A stretch of DNA of 64,000 nt from Rhodothermaceae bacterium. Its GTDB lineage: Bacteria; Bacteroidota; Rhodothermia; Rhodothermales; Bin80. The stretch's first letter is position 1, and each line of letters begins with the position of its first letter. The notes under the pieces were generated by a model. It was given only the letters and a program-made list of their open reading frames with translations. It was not told the origin of the DNA and ran no database searches. Below are positions 50,056 to 59,605 of the stretch, piece after piece. Location: positions 61,289 to 125,288 of the forward strand of contig VXLY01000031.1 of assembly GCA_009841335.1 (NCBI GenBank), given 5' to 3'. The translations under genes and the position numbers were made by a program.

Positions 50056-53000
50056 ATGATGAACACAGAAAAGAATCAGAACCCTAAATCAGGCGCAGAC
50101 CTGGCTCGTATTCGTGCGGAGATTGACCGTGCAATGAACGCACCCAGTCCGAATCCGAGGTACAGTGGCATGACACCGTTAGAGGTTGTCAGTGTGCTGC
50201 GAAAGGCCGCAAGAAAGCCAACAAAAGGAATTAACAGGGTGTTTTCAAGTATTCTACGAGATTCTCGTTTGTTAAGTCTTGTCGCGTTATTGGTCAATGT
50301 CGCGTCCGCGCAGCCCATGAATCCTGCACCATTGTATAGCCCGGGCTTTGTGTGGGTGCAATTTGCAGAGGGGGTAGCTGTTTCAGCCGGCGCTGGCAAG
50401 ACCGGCCTTGCCATATTCGACCAGGAGGCGGCGCGCTATGGTGTCACTGAGGTCAGGAAGGCTTTTTCGTTTGTGGACCGGGTCGCTGAAAAGAGAGAGC
50501 TTGCCGAGAGCACTAAAAAGTTGCAACGCATCTATGCCGTGCATCACGAAGAATCATTCGATTCAAGGCGGGTAGCCGCCGCTTTGGCGCGGGATCCAAA
50601 CGTGGTCTATGCCGAGCCGCGCTTTGTCCGTGAGTCAATCTGGGATTTAGCCGGGCCAGAGGAGCCCGAATCCGCAATACTTGACACGCCAAACGATCCA
50701 TTGTTCCGGGAAGCCCCTTACATGCAGCGGTCTCGTATGCCCGATGCGTGGAACGTGGTCAAGGGCCAGCAGGGGAATGTCGTGATAGCGATTGTGGAAC
50801 TTGGGGGCTTTAGCTTGAGCCATGAGGACCTACGCGGCACGTTGTGGACCAATCCGGGTGAGATTCCAAATAACGGCGTTGACGACGATGCAAACGGATT
50901 TGTGGACGACGTTCACGGGTGGGATTTTCGTGCAAATTCGCCGATTGTCGAAGGCTTAGCAAGTAGTCAGGGCGTACGACATGGCGTGGCCGTGTCTGGC
51001 GCGGCCTTGGCGGAAACGGACAACGGTATAGGGCTGGCCGGAACCAGCTGGAACGCCAAGTTCATGCCTTTGGTGGGTAGTGTCTCGGGCGTTTTGTACG
51101 CGGCCCTGAACGGCGCCGACGTTATCAACGCAAGCTACGGGGGACCTGGTTATTCCAATACGGCAGCGCAGGCTATGCAGGCAGCTGTGGATGAAGGGGC
51201 TCTAGTAGTTGCTGCGGCGGGAAACAGTGGTGTAAACAGCGATCAGGTCCCTTCCTACCCGGCTAATTATCCCATCAATCTGAACGTTGGTGGAACGTTA
51301 GCGGGATCGGATGTGAACTACTACAATTACGGCAGGAGCGTAAGCGTCTTTGCAGCGGGCAGGAACGTAGTGGTTCCCGTTCCGGGAAACGCATATGGCA
51401 GGGAATTCGGGACCTCATTTGCATCCCCGCTGGTCGCAGGCATTGCAGCGCTGGTCAAGACAGCAAATCCGCACTTCACGCCGCACCAGGTGCGTGAGCA
51501 AGTGCGCCTCACAGCGGACAACATTGACGCCGTTAATGATGCCTCCCTAGCGGGTCTGCTTGGGCGTGGCCGTGTTAATGCCTATCGCGCTGTCACGGAA
51601 AGTGGGTTCCCGGCCGTACGCATGACGGAGTACCAGTTGATAGGTGGCGAACGTGCACTCCAGAGCGGCGAGTCCGCGGAAGTAACGGCGAGGGTGACCA
51701 ACTATCTGGCCGATACGGAGAATTTGACCATATCGTGGTTTTCGGACGGGGCGTTTGTGGAATTCGACACGGGCCCGATAAGTATCGGCCGCCTGGAAAT
51801 GGGAGAAAGCATCGAAATCTCGACCAGCTTCACGCTAAACGAGAACACGCCATACCGGGCGCGCTTCTTTGTATCTCCCCGGGCTCGGGACGGATCCTAT
51901 GACGATGCGGCTGACATCGTGCGGCTGACTGCCAACGCGGGAGAAACGCTCACTCATAGAACCGATGCGATGGGCTTCACCATTACATCCGAAGGGAATC
52001 TTGGTTTTCTTGATACCCGCTTCCGCGGAGTGGGTCGTGGCGTCTGGATGTATGACGAGAACAACCAGGAGCGATCTATTTTGCACGAGGGTAGCTTGGT
52101 CGTGGCTACCGGTCCAGATGCCGTGTCCGATGGCTTTTTTAGTAGCGAAAGACGGTTTTTGGATCCCACTCAGCACATGGATTTGATTCCGAAAAAAGGA
52201 GCCAAGCTGGAGATACGTGAACCCGGGCAGTTGGTGACTCAGGAAGGACGCATGGAGTTGGTGGACAGCCGTGCAGCCAATCCGATTGGCGTAGCGATAC
52301 TTCAGGAGAGTTTTGTCGATACCGCCGAGGAGAATGAAGACTTTGTCATCTTACGGTATACATTGACCAATCCCACTGGCCGTACCGTGGAAAATATGCA
52401 CGTCGGCCTGATGTTTCGCTGGAGACTGAATTCATTCCGGACCCCGGACTATGTTGGATTCGACGGGAGCAGAAGTTTCGGCTTTAATCAGAACGCCGCT
52501 GCCAACCCGAACCTTCTGGTAGGTACCTTGCCGCTGACGGCGACCTCCCCAGTGCACTTTCGGGTCTTGAACGATAGGGCCGAAATGACGGATCGGACGA
52601 AGTGGTCGTTCTTGACGGGTGGGATACATAGTCCACCCTCTGGTGCCGATCATTGGACGCAGGTTACGGGACTGGGCCCGTTCACGATAGATCCTGGAAA
52701 AGAAATCCCGGTGGCCTTTGCTGTGGTAACCGGTAGTAGCCGCGAAGATCTCTTTCAGAACGCAGACAACGCGAAGGCGCTTTGGGAAAACACGATCCAG
52801 CAGGCCCCCACCGCCCAGTTTATCCAAAATATTGACGGCCCCGCCATCGATGTATACCTGGACGGCCAGCGCGTCTATGACGACTGGGCGTTCCAGTCGG
52901 CTTCAGATTTCGAAGCACTCTCGGTGGGCGAACACACTATTGACGTGGTCGCCGGTGGCGAAAACGACAACGCCCAACCGCTGAGTTCCAAGACGATAGC

Positions 53001-53742
53001 CGTGAGCACCTCCACAGACTACCATGTACTGGCGCATGGCAAGGGCGAAGACGTGAACCTTGTAATTGTGAACGACGTGCGGAAAATCCATTCCATTGAA
53101 GACCAAGCCACCTTTTATGTGGCGCATGGTGCCCGGGATTTGGATGCGGTGGATGTCCGCTTGTTGCAACCGGGGGCTGACGCGGTAGTGCTCCTGGATA
53201 ATGCTTCGTACGGCGCCGCGGGCCAGTACACGACGATTTCCCCCGGATTACACGACATCGAAGTGACCGCAGCCGCCGATGGCCGTTTGGTCAACGTGTT
53301 CCAGTTTGACCTGAGTGGTCTCGCGCAGCAAGCCTTTATGCTTGGTCTTTCCGGCAGCGGTACGTCGGCACGAGAAGGCTTGACCATGATAGGCGTACTG
53401 GCCGACGGCACGATTCTTTACCCTACAGCCGTAACCAGAACCGAAAGTCCAACCGAGCTTCCGCAGCAGTTCGTATTGCACGGTAACTATCCGAATCCAT
53501 TCAATCCGAGCACAACCATCCTGATGGATTTGCCGGCGGACGCAAAGGTTACCGTAGAGGTGTTTGACGTGCTCGGCCGCGCTGTCCTGCGCACTATGCC
53601 CCAAGATCTTGAGGCAGGCCACGGGCGCTTGATCAGAATCGCCGCCGCCGCCCTCGCCTCCGGCACGTATCCGTATCGCGTGCGCGCGACCACGGCCACT
53701 GGCACCGAAATACATATCGGACAAATGACGATCCTCAAGTAG
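50056..53742 (+). CDS. secreted S8 subtilase-like protein with T9SS sorting domain, catalytic Asp replaced
   Basis: A 1228-residue subtilisin-fold protein. A signal-like segment (LLSLVALLVNVASAQ, about 72-86) sits behind an unusual 70-residue N-terminal leader; an internal GTG at 50239 with AAGGA upstream would give a normal 24-residue signal peptide. The S8 core (about 230-500) has H309 in HGVAVSG, the oxyanion Asn in AAAGNSG and S454 in GTSFASPLVAG. At the first catalytic position the sequence is AIVELGG, so the Asp of the usual xxDTG reads Glu (E248). Beta-sandwich domains follow, then a T9SS tail starting GNYPNPFNPSTT and ending GQMTILK. Activity is uncertain. Confidence 0.87.
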   Translation: MMNTEKNQNPKSGADLARIRAEIDRAMNAPSPNPRYSGMTPLEVVSVLRKAARKPTKGINRVFSSILRDSRLLSLVALLVNVASAQPMNPAPLYSPGFVWVQFAEGVAVSAGAGKTGLAIFDQEAARYGVTEVRKAFSFVDRVAEKRELAESTKKLQRIYAVHHEESFDSRRVAAALARDPNVVYAEPRFVRESIWDLAGPEEPESAILDTPNDPLFREAPYMQRSRMPDAWNVVKGQQGNVVIAIVELGGFSLSHEDLRGTLWTNPGEIPNNGVDDDANGFVDDVHGWDFRANSPIVEGLASSQGVRHGVAVSGAALAETDNGIGLAGTSWNAKFMPLVGSVSGVLYAALNGADVINASYGGPGYSNTAAQAMQAAVDEGALVVAAAGNSGVNSDQVPSYPANYPINLNVGGTLAGSDVNYYNYGRSVSVFAAGRNVVVPVPGNAYGREFGTSFASPLVAGIAALVKTANPHFTPHQVREQVRLTADNIDAVNDASLAGLLGRGRVNAYRAVTESGFPAVRMTEYQLIGGERALQSGESAEVTARVTNYLADTENLTISWFSDGAFVEFDTGPISIGRLEMGESIEISTSFTLNENTPYRARFFVSPRARDGSYDDAADIVRLTANAGETLTHRTDAMGFTITSEGNLGFLDTRFRGVGRGVWMYDENNQERSILHEGSLVVATGPDAVSDGFFSSERRFLDPTQHMDLIPKKGAKLEIREPGQLVTQEGRMELVDSRAANPIGVAILQESFVDTAEENEDFVILRYTLTNPTGRTVENMHVGLMFRWRLNSFRTPDYVGFDGSRSFGFNQNAAANPNLLVGTLPLTATSPVHFRVLNDRAEMTDRTKWSFLTGGIHSPPSGADHWTQVTGLGPFTIDPGKEIPVAFAVVTGSSREDLFQNADNAKALWENTIQQAPTAQFIQNIDGPAIDVYLDGQRVYDDWAFQSASDFEALSVGEHTIDVVAGGENDNAQPLSSKTIAVSTSTDYHVLAHGKGEDVNLVIVNDVRKIHSIEDQATFYVAHGARDLDAVDVRLLQPGADAVVLLDNASYGAAGQYTTISPGLHDIEVTAAADGRLVNVFQFDLSGLAQQAFMLGLSGSGTSAREGLTMIGVLADGTILYPTAVTRTESPTELPQQFVLHGNYPNPFNPSTTILMDLPADAKVTVEVFDVLGRAVLRTMPQDLEAGHGRLIRIAAAALASGTYPYRVRATTATGTEIHIGQMTILK

Positions 53743-54094
53743 CGCCTGACAACCTGCTTCCTGGGGCCTCGTCCGGACTGGGAGGCAGCGTTTCCAAATG
53801 GTAACACCAATGCACCCTGTATTCGCCGGGCCGTCCTTAGCTTAGCAATCGAGGGAGCCACCTCACGGGGCGTGCAAACATGCAGCAGACAGATATTGCC
53901 CTTGCGCGGGCACGTCGATACATTTTCGATCGGCCTTGCAACAGGTACGGGGCAGTAGCACTGTTTCAGCGTCTGAACACAACATGAGACGGATTAATTG
54001 TGCTAAAAAGCGCCTAATTGACCCTAAGCATCTCAATCCCATATTCCTACTCTTGGATTCGCTTCCAATGTGAATCTACAGCATCTCCTAAGTC
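53743..54094. other. gene-free stretch after the subtilase
   Basis: 352 bp between convergent genes. An imperfect GC-rich dyad (CTGCTTCC near 53752 pairing with GGAGGCAG near 53780) lies just after the subtilase stop but lacks a T-run. I see no reading frame, tRNA or repeat of note. Confidence 0.45.
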
Positions 54095-55483
54095 CTAACG
54101 ACCAAGTGCCTTAAGCATACTTTTGGTCGAGATGAATTTTACACGCGGACGTCCCTGAGCCTTGCCGGCATCGACTTCCAAACGGTCCAACTCCACCCAA
54201 TCCTCCCAGGAAAACACGCACTCGCATCGACTCTGGAGCAGATGATTCACCGATTCAGGTGCTGTAGACTCGGGGTTGAAGCCGTGCCCAGCCTCCAAAT
54301 CTTCCAGCATACAGCGAACTGTTTCTTGCGCGTCAGGCTTATTTGTACCGATCACACCCGTCGGACCCCGCTTGATCCAGCCACCCACATAAACTCCACA
54401 GGCAACTCCATCTCCGCTCACCCTACCTTGATCGCTCGGGATTACTGCCCAATCTTCTCTGAAAGGTAACCCCGGTAGTGCTACTCCCCGGTAGCCTACC
54501 GATCTAAATACAACTTCTGCCGGCAATTTTTCCGTGATATCTGTTGGCTGAGGACTCAAACGGCTCCCCTGCTCTACAAGCACATTGTGTCGAAGCGTCA
54601 AGCTACCCACTCCACCTGAACCATCATCATGCAATATCTCCGGGGAAACCAAAAACCGTAAAGTCAGCAGACGTGGTTTGCCCTCACCGGACTGTCTTGC
54701 GAAAGATTGAACGATTTCGACCTTCTTGGTTGTTAACCGATCTCCATGCGCCGACATCCAGGCTTCAGAGACTGGATCCAACTGCGCCTCCGCCTCGGGT
54801 ACAGAAATATCTGCCCCGGGTAACTGCCCTAACTCCTTGGCCTCTGGATGTGTAAATGCAGCCTGAGCGGGACCCCGCCGCCCCAACATATACACCTCGC
54901 GTACTTTGCTTTCAGCCAGTGCCTCCAAGGCGTAATCTGCTATATCCGTTTTTTTCAGTTCATCAATCGTTCTGCACAATATGCGACAAACGTCCACAGC
55001 CACATTCCCCACGCCTACCACGGCCACACAACGTCTCGAAAGATCGAACTCCAAGTGACGATAATCGGGATGGCCGTTATACCAGGCAACAAAATCCGTT
55101 GCTGAGTAACTGCGATCCAGATCTTCGCCCGGAACATTGAGCCTACGATCAACCTGTGCACCTGTGGAGAAGTAGACCTGATGATAATGTCTTTTCAGAT
55201 CTTCCAGATGGATATCAGTACCGTACTCTACGTTACCAAAAAAACGAAAGCCGTCCTGCGCTGCAGTTTTCGCATAAACACGCGTGACGTTCTTGATCTT
55301 CTGGTGATCAGGAGCAACGCCGCTACGAACGAGTCCATAGGGGACCGGTAGTTTATCAAACAGGTCTACCGTAACAATCTTGGACTTTTGCCTAAGCAGG
55401 TGCCCAGCTGCGTAAAATCCTGCAGGTCCTGCTCCAATTATGGCGATCCTAGCAGGATTCTCCACACTTCCAATGGTAGCCAT
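54095..55483 (-). CDS. ferredoxin-NADP(+) reductase, adrenodoxin-reductase type (FprA-like)
   Basis: A 462-residue flavoprotein; start at MATIGSVENPA (55483), four codons after an alternative ATG. The FAD-binding RIAIIGAGPAGFYAAGHLL is at about 12-30, followed by KLPVPYGLVRSGVAPDHQKIKNV, the adrenodoxin-reductase-type block. The NADP-binding VVGVGNVAVDVCRIL is near 150, then GRRGPAQAAFTHPEAKELG. A C-terminal GGWIKRGPTGVIGTNKPDAQETV is family-typical. It shuttles electrons between NADPH and ferredoxins such as the fdxA product encoded at 36.3 kb, or cytochromes. No obvious partner gene is adjacent. Length and motifs are intact. Confidence 0.9.
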   Translation of the reverse strand: MATIGSVENPARIAIIGAGPAGFYAAGHLLRQKSKIVTVDLFDKLPVPYGLVRSGVAPDHQKIKNVTRVYAKTAAQDGFRFFGNVEYGTDIHLEDLKRHYHQVYFSTGAQVDRRLNVPGEDLDRSYSATDFVAWYNGHPDYRHLEFDLSRRCVAVVGVGNVAVDVCRILCRTIDELKKTDIADYALEALAESKVREVYMLGRRGPAQAAFTHPEAKELGQLPGADISVPEAEAQLDPVSEAWMSAHGDRLTTKKVEIVQSFARQSGEGKPRLLTLRFLVSPEILHDDGSGGVGSLTLRHNVLVEQGSRLSPQPTDITEKLPAEVVFRSVGYRGVALPGLPFREDWAVIPSDQGRVSGDGVACGVYVGGWIKRGPTGVIGTNKPDAQETVRCMLEDLEAGHGFNPESTAPESVNHLLQSRCECVFSWEDWVELDRLEVDAGKAQGRPRVKFISTKSMLKALGR

Positions 55484-55495
55484 ATACTTTTCCAA

Positions 55496-56610
55496 ATTTT
55501 ACCGAACAAACTGCCGAAGTATAACCCATTGTGTATTACTTCTCGGAATACTAGAGGATTAATCTGTCTGGATTCGCGCTTTTTGTCGTTGTGCGTAGTA
55601 TATCTTCATCATTTTAATAGACAATTCGTTCTTGGGCATACATCAATTATTGTGGGGTCTAGGCAAGTGCATCTGTACACGTGGACTATGCACTTGATGA
55701 AACTAGAGCCTCAATTCCTTCCCCGCCATTTAGGAAACCTGCTCGGGAATTGCACAGCGAATTAATTCGGCATTAGCTGGTGTGCTTGTATGCTTGCTGC
55801 ATGGACTCCATCCACACCTACGGCCTTGCTGCTGTGACTCTGCCCCCAAGGTGCCCGACCCAGGCCCCACTTTTCATGAGTACCTCTGGACAATTCTTCG
55901 GGCTGGGAGTCTGCAGCTTATCTTGTCGAGCGCCGTGACTGGCATAGCGAGACGATCATCCATTTGTGGTGCCGGCCATCGTGCTTTCTAGCCCTCCATG
56001 TATAGGTTGGGGTTGGCGTCAGCCTGCAGGGGCGTCGCCGTGTTGTGACGGTAACGGAGCGTGGGCCTCATGATCTGTCTCGTATAGGAGCCGTATTGGA
56101 CGAATTAAACTCCCGCGGATTGGTTTCCGGGATGCTGTTGACCATTCAGGGTAACGTGGCACTACAACAATCTTTAGGACATTCCAAATGTCGCTGAGTC
56201 TTTCTGTCTTTGTGTCGCACAGGAGGCCAAGTGCGCAGAAAAGTGGCAGAATCAATATTTAAATTTTAGAAACTGGTAAACAATAATTGCATGCGGTTAC
56301 GAGCCTGACGCGGAATATACAGGTACTTGCTGCGTTTTTGAAACAACCCCCGAGATTTGCCTTAAACTCTGCTAACTTTGTAGTGGTAGGTGTTGAAGAC
56401 AGCATAGGTAGGCTTATCTATTGTCCATCAGGTGAATTTGATCCCATCTTCCCCAAGTCTGGAGAATTGCTATATAGACTGACATTCTCTCACGCCCGGA
56501 TGAACCCCACGATTGTTCACCTTGGAGACACCCAGTTGCGCGACGGCACGATGACATGTGGAACCGAGCAAGCCTGAACCTTGTCAAATTGATCCGCATG
56601 GCGTCTCATT
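55496..56610. other. 1.1-kb region without a recognisable gene
   Basis: Both strands are broken by stops. The longest plausible frame is 56287-56577 on the plus strand (97 codons from TTG, with NFVVVGVEDSIGRLIYCP), which I do not recognise and which lacks supporting context; it could be a small gene or chance. The region may be decayed accessory DNA. No tRNA, terminal repeat or CRISPR is seen. Confidence 0.4.
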
Positions 56611-57747
56611 GTGATAGCTATACATCAAAGTTCCTTGAATCCACCAATACCTGCTGCGGTTGACCGCGGGCCCGCCAGATATTTTCATGGGCGAATACAT
56701 GTCCGTCGCGATTTTGAAGGACTTTTAGGGCGGGCGAGCGATACCGATACTGGCACGACCTTCCTGATTCAAGGTGCGCCTGGAATTGGGAAAAGCGCCC
56801 TGCTTTATGAATGTGAAAGACATGCACGATCGCGTAAATGGAAGGTCGCGGATATTGGGGTGGACGCCCTTTGGGATTCCCATAAACTACTTGATTCTCT
56901 TGGACTTGGAGACAAATATGAAGTGACCGAAAAATCCACACAGTTCGGATTGAATGATTTTTTTGGTAGGGGATATAAAAGAATTCAACCTCAGTCTACA
57001 GTCAAGAATATACTCGAGGACGGAAAACATCCATTGTTGTTAGTCTTAGATGAAGCACAAGTGCTGGGAGATAAGGATGTCCCACCACCTGAATACAAGG
57101 CGACTATGATCCACGTACTTGATCTAATTCATAATGGAAAACTGGGCAGACCCGTCGTCCTTCTGGCGGCGGGCCTTAACGAGACTAGGGATGCCTTTGG
57201 TAAGCTTAAAATTTCAAGGTTTGGACAGAGCTGTCTGGTACAATTGGGAGCTTTGAGCAGGGAATCTGAACGTGCGGTGATTCGGGACTGGCTAGAGAAA
57301 GAGGGTGGTGCCAAAGAGGATCCCACGGCATGGATTGATGCGATCGCGCAGAAAACCTATGGTTGGCCCCATCACGTCTTATCATATGTGTACCCCGCTG
57401 CCAATCAACTTAAGGCAGATGGCGGGATCATGACAGCAAATGGACTGAAGGCCGTGCTTAAAGCGGGCGAAAAGGGCCGATTGGCGTATTATCAGGAACG
57501 AGTCGTTCGTTTCCGTGGAAATCAGATCCGATGTCTGGCAAGGTCTATTGCGGATGTTCCCCAAGGAAAACCTGCCGAATATAAAGACATCTTGTCTTCG
57601 CTGAAGAAGGAGTATGGCAGAAGTACAGCGGAAAAACTGTTTCAACGCTTTGAAAGGAAGGGAATACTAGAGGAGAGTGGGGCAGGATACGCGGTTCCGA
57701 TTCCCTCAATGCACACTTGGCTAAAGGAAGAATATGCAAATAAATAA
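56611..57747 (+). CDS. AAA-type ATPase with C-terminal winged-helix-like region
   Basis: A 378-residue P-loop NTPase starting with GTG. Walker A is GAPGIGKSA (about 55-63, Lys K61) and Walker B LLLVLDEAQ near 145-153. A sensor-like VVLLAAGLNETRD follows. The middle resembles the AAA/STAND ATPases annotated only as ATP-binding proteins, with PHHVLSYVYPAAN. The last 80 residues (LARSIADVPQGKPAEYKDILSSLKKEYGRSTAEKLFQRFERKGILEE) look like a winged helix that could bind DNA. No signal peptide. It stands alone in an accessory stretch, with no obvious partner, so whether it acts in defence, transposition or regulation is unknown. Confidence 0.7.
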   Translation: MIAIHQSSLNPPIPAAVDRGPARYFHGRIHVRRDFEGLLGRASDTDTGTTFLIQGAPGIGKSALLYECERHARSRKWKVADIGVDALWDSHKLLDSLGLGDKYEVTEKSTQFGLNDFFGRGYKRIQPQSTVKNILEDGKHPLLLVLDEAQVLGDKDVPPPEYKATMIHVLDLIHNGKLGRPVVLLAAGLNETRDAFGKLKISRFGQSCLVQLGALSRESERAVIRDWLEKEGGAKEDPTAWIDAIAQKTYGWPHHVLSYVYPAANQLKADGGIMTANGLKAVLKAGEKGRLAYYQERVVRFRGNQIRCLARSIADVPQGKPAEYKDILSSLKKEYGRSTAEKLFQRFERKGILEESGAGYAVPIPSMHTWLKEEYANK

Positions 57748-57764
57748 CTTTCCCCAGGTTATCT

Positions 57765-57862
57765 GACGCTACCAAAACCGAACGCACCCCTTTCACGATT
57801 TTGCCTTCCGGTGCCTCAGAACGCAAAATCGCAAGGTATTGGCATTTCAATTGGCGACAGCA
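57765..57862. repeat. direct repeat, copy A
   Basis: About 98 bp strongly resembling 59493-59600. Shared blocks include TACCAA-ACCGAACG, CAGAACGCAAAATC and TTGGCGAC. On the minus strand both copies encode RSVLV followed by (T/A)S-(N/D)NL-like sequence, so they may be pieces of one decayed gene or element. This copy sits just after the AAA ATPase stop. Confidence 0.6.
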
Positions 57863-57947
57863 TACAGAAAAACTTGCCAAAAACAAATTTGCGCTTAAGG
57901 GTAAACTTCTGAATCAAAGTGCCAGTAGTTTTTCAAAAACCGTAATC

Positions 57948-58409
57948 GAAATGCTGCAGTCATCGGCTCGTAAAATCACTTGGAGCAGATGTTGCTCACC
58001 GTGGGCGTTAAGCATATTCGTTGCTCTTATTGTCAGCTGTAATTCGCCCGAGGTTGTCCCAATTCAAGATTCTGGAGCTGAGGAATCTACACTACAGTCG
58101 GATAGTGTAATCCAGTTACGCATCAAAACTCAAGACCCTGACCCCACGGAACCAATTCAGGTGGATGGGGCCCTCGGTGGCTTGGAGGGCTTCGTTCGAG
58201 ACGGTGGAGGTAACCCTATAGGAATGGTCAATATACAAATTGACGGACTAGAGATGGGAGGTGTAACAGGACCGAATGGATATTACCTTGTGAGTCGTAT
58301 TCCGCCTGACGTTCACACATTAGTCGTCAGGGCACCAGGCCTGAACCAGAATCTATCTGTGAGAATACTTCCTGACTCTATTCTCCAATTTGACATCACA
58401 CTTGAGTAA
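57948..58409 (+). CDS. lipoprotein with carboxypeptidase-regulatory-like domain
   Basis: The start is placed at the ATG at 57948 (MLQSSARKITW), which gives a signal sequence with lipobox IVS-C (Cys about residue 32); the open frame begins earlier, across repeat copy A. The mature protein has an acidic linker followed by one carboxypeptidase-regulatory-like beta-sandwich (GGLEGFVRDGGGNPIGMVNIQIDGLE, then GVTGPNGYYLVSRIPP and ending LQFDITLE). These domains are common in surface lipoproteins and in TonB receptors of Bacteroidota. About 153 residues. Function unknown. It lies between decayed sequences and has no evident operon partners. Confidence 0.6.
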   Translation, partial: EMLQSSARKITWSRCCSPWALSIFVALIVSCNSPEVVPIQDSGAEESTLQSDSVIQLRIKTQDPDPTEPIQVDGALGGLEGFVRDGGGNPIGMVNIQIDGLEMGGVTGPNGYYLVSRIPPDVHTLVVRAPGLNQNLSVRILPDSILQFDITLE

Positions 58410-58636
58410 GCCGGCTTTCCGAGAACGAGCTCCTGATGTGCGTTTTTTGTTTAAGTCTGTGAGATCTCGACGAGGCATTTTGACGAGCCTACGGGAATAA
58501 CTTGAGCAAGCTAACCAAAATTCAATCCGATGGGAACCAATTCAATCGATTTGTGGGATTTTGTTGGCTCTCAAGCACCTAAGGGCCTTTTGGGGAGATA
58601 GATTTAACCGCGATGTCCTCATGTGGCTGGTAGCCA

Positions 58637-59034
58637 AGTGTATGACGGACACGCACACATCCAGTCGATCCGCGTGTTTTTGACTGGAGGCGTGGGTTCG
58701 GAGGGGCTAGTCTGTCATCGGATCAAAGGAACACCGTAGGACGGACCACTATCGCCGCTGCTGTAGGTTCGGCGGGAGGTGCACTTGTCTTGGGGACTAG
58801 TTGCTTGCCCGTCGGTTTCGCTTTGATCCATGGTCAGGCTGCCTTACCACGTTCCGAGGCCCTGTCATGTCAAACCACGGCGTCCATTTTCCAGCACTGG
58901 GCTTTTCTGTTGGTTACAGTTCAAAGTCTTTGAACAGTTGTAGTGGGGGCGCTTTCGCCGGCAGTACTGGAATTGCCGCCGGGCATGCGGCCCCAGTCAG
59001 TCGCACAGCATCCACGTACTCCACCTCTTCCTAA
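58637..59034 (+). pseudogene. tentative ammonium-transporter (Amt) relic
   Basis: One frame reads FDWRRGFGGASLSSDQ and TTIAAAVGSAGGALVLG before a stop near 58930; a second frame continues with LNSCSGGAFAGSTGIAAGHA and APVSR. The order and spacing recall the Amt segments with GFN-GS-L, NT-LAAAAGAL and NG-LAGLVAITAG-VSP. If so the gene has lost both ends and has at least one frameshift. The resemblance is by eye and could be chance in Gly/Ala-rich sequence. Confidence 0.3.
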
Positions 59035-59492
59035 CAAAGCCCTTGCGCCTTCCGGCTCGCGTCATACGACGCCACACTTTATGCTAGACCCAATGACGCA
59101 CGAATTCGAATAATGGACTTGATTGTGAAATCCAGATGTGATTCGCCCCCTTCTCCGCAGGTTCAGATTAGTGCGTGCGACCACCTGTCCCACCTACCGA
59201 ATGCGAAAGTGCAGGAATTCCTCTTTCAGCGTACTCAACAACTTCGAGCACGCCTTTATGCGGAGTACCTTCCATACGCCCCATACGCCCCAGCCGCGCT
59301 GCCTTCGCCGTGTACCGATGAATCAAGATTTCCAGAAAGTGAACACTCCCCTGATCGAGATCCGTGCGCTGCGTCTTCAGCGTACTCAGCGCGTTGTAGA
59401 ACTTGGCCAACACTTCCAGAAGAAACTTGCATCCGACCTTCTCCAGCAAGCCCTATCTGGCGTGAACATCCACCAGAATCACCAGGCTATTC

Positions 59493-59600
59493 GACGTTAC
59501 CAAGACCGAACGTAGCCCCCTTCATTGATATTTTGCACTCTGTTGGTTCAGAACGCAAAATCATAAGGTGTTGCATTTCATACTTGAATTGGCGACCGCA
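59493..59600. repeat. direct repeat, copy B
   Basis: About 108 bp in the same orientation as 57765-57862, 1.7 kb away, with roughly two-thirds of positions alike by eye and small length differences. On the minus strand it continues into a longer open stretch, suggesting this copy keeps more of the original element. Confidence 0.6.
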
Positions 59601-59605
59601 CCGTT

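Larger units (their letters stand above)
58410..59605. other. 1.2-kb decayed region
   Basis: No intact gene. It holds a tentative Amt-like relic (58637-59034), the direct repeat copy B (59493-59600), and a minus-strand open stretch (about 59168-59540) reading GLRSVLVTSNSLVILVDVH and KVGCKFLLEVLAKFYNALS, which matches the reading of copy A but has no recognised family. A short tandem CATACGCCC occurs at about 59276-59293. Confidence 0.45.
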
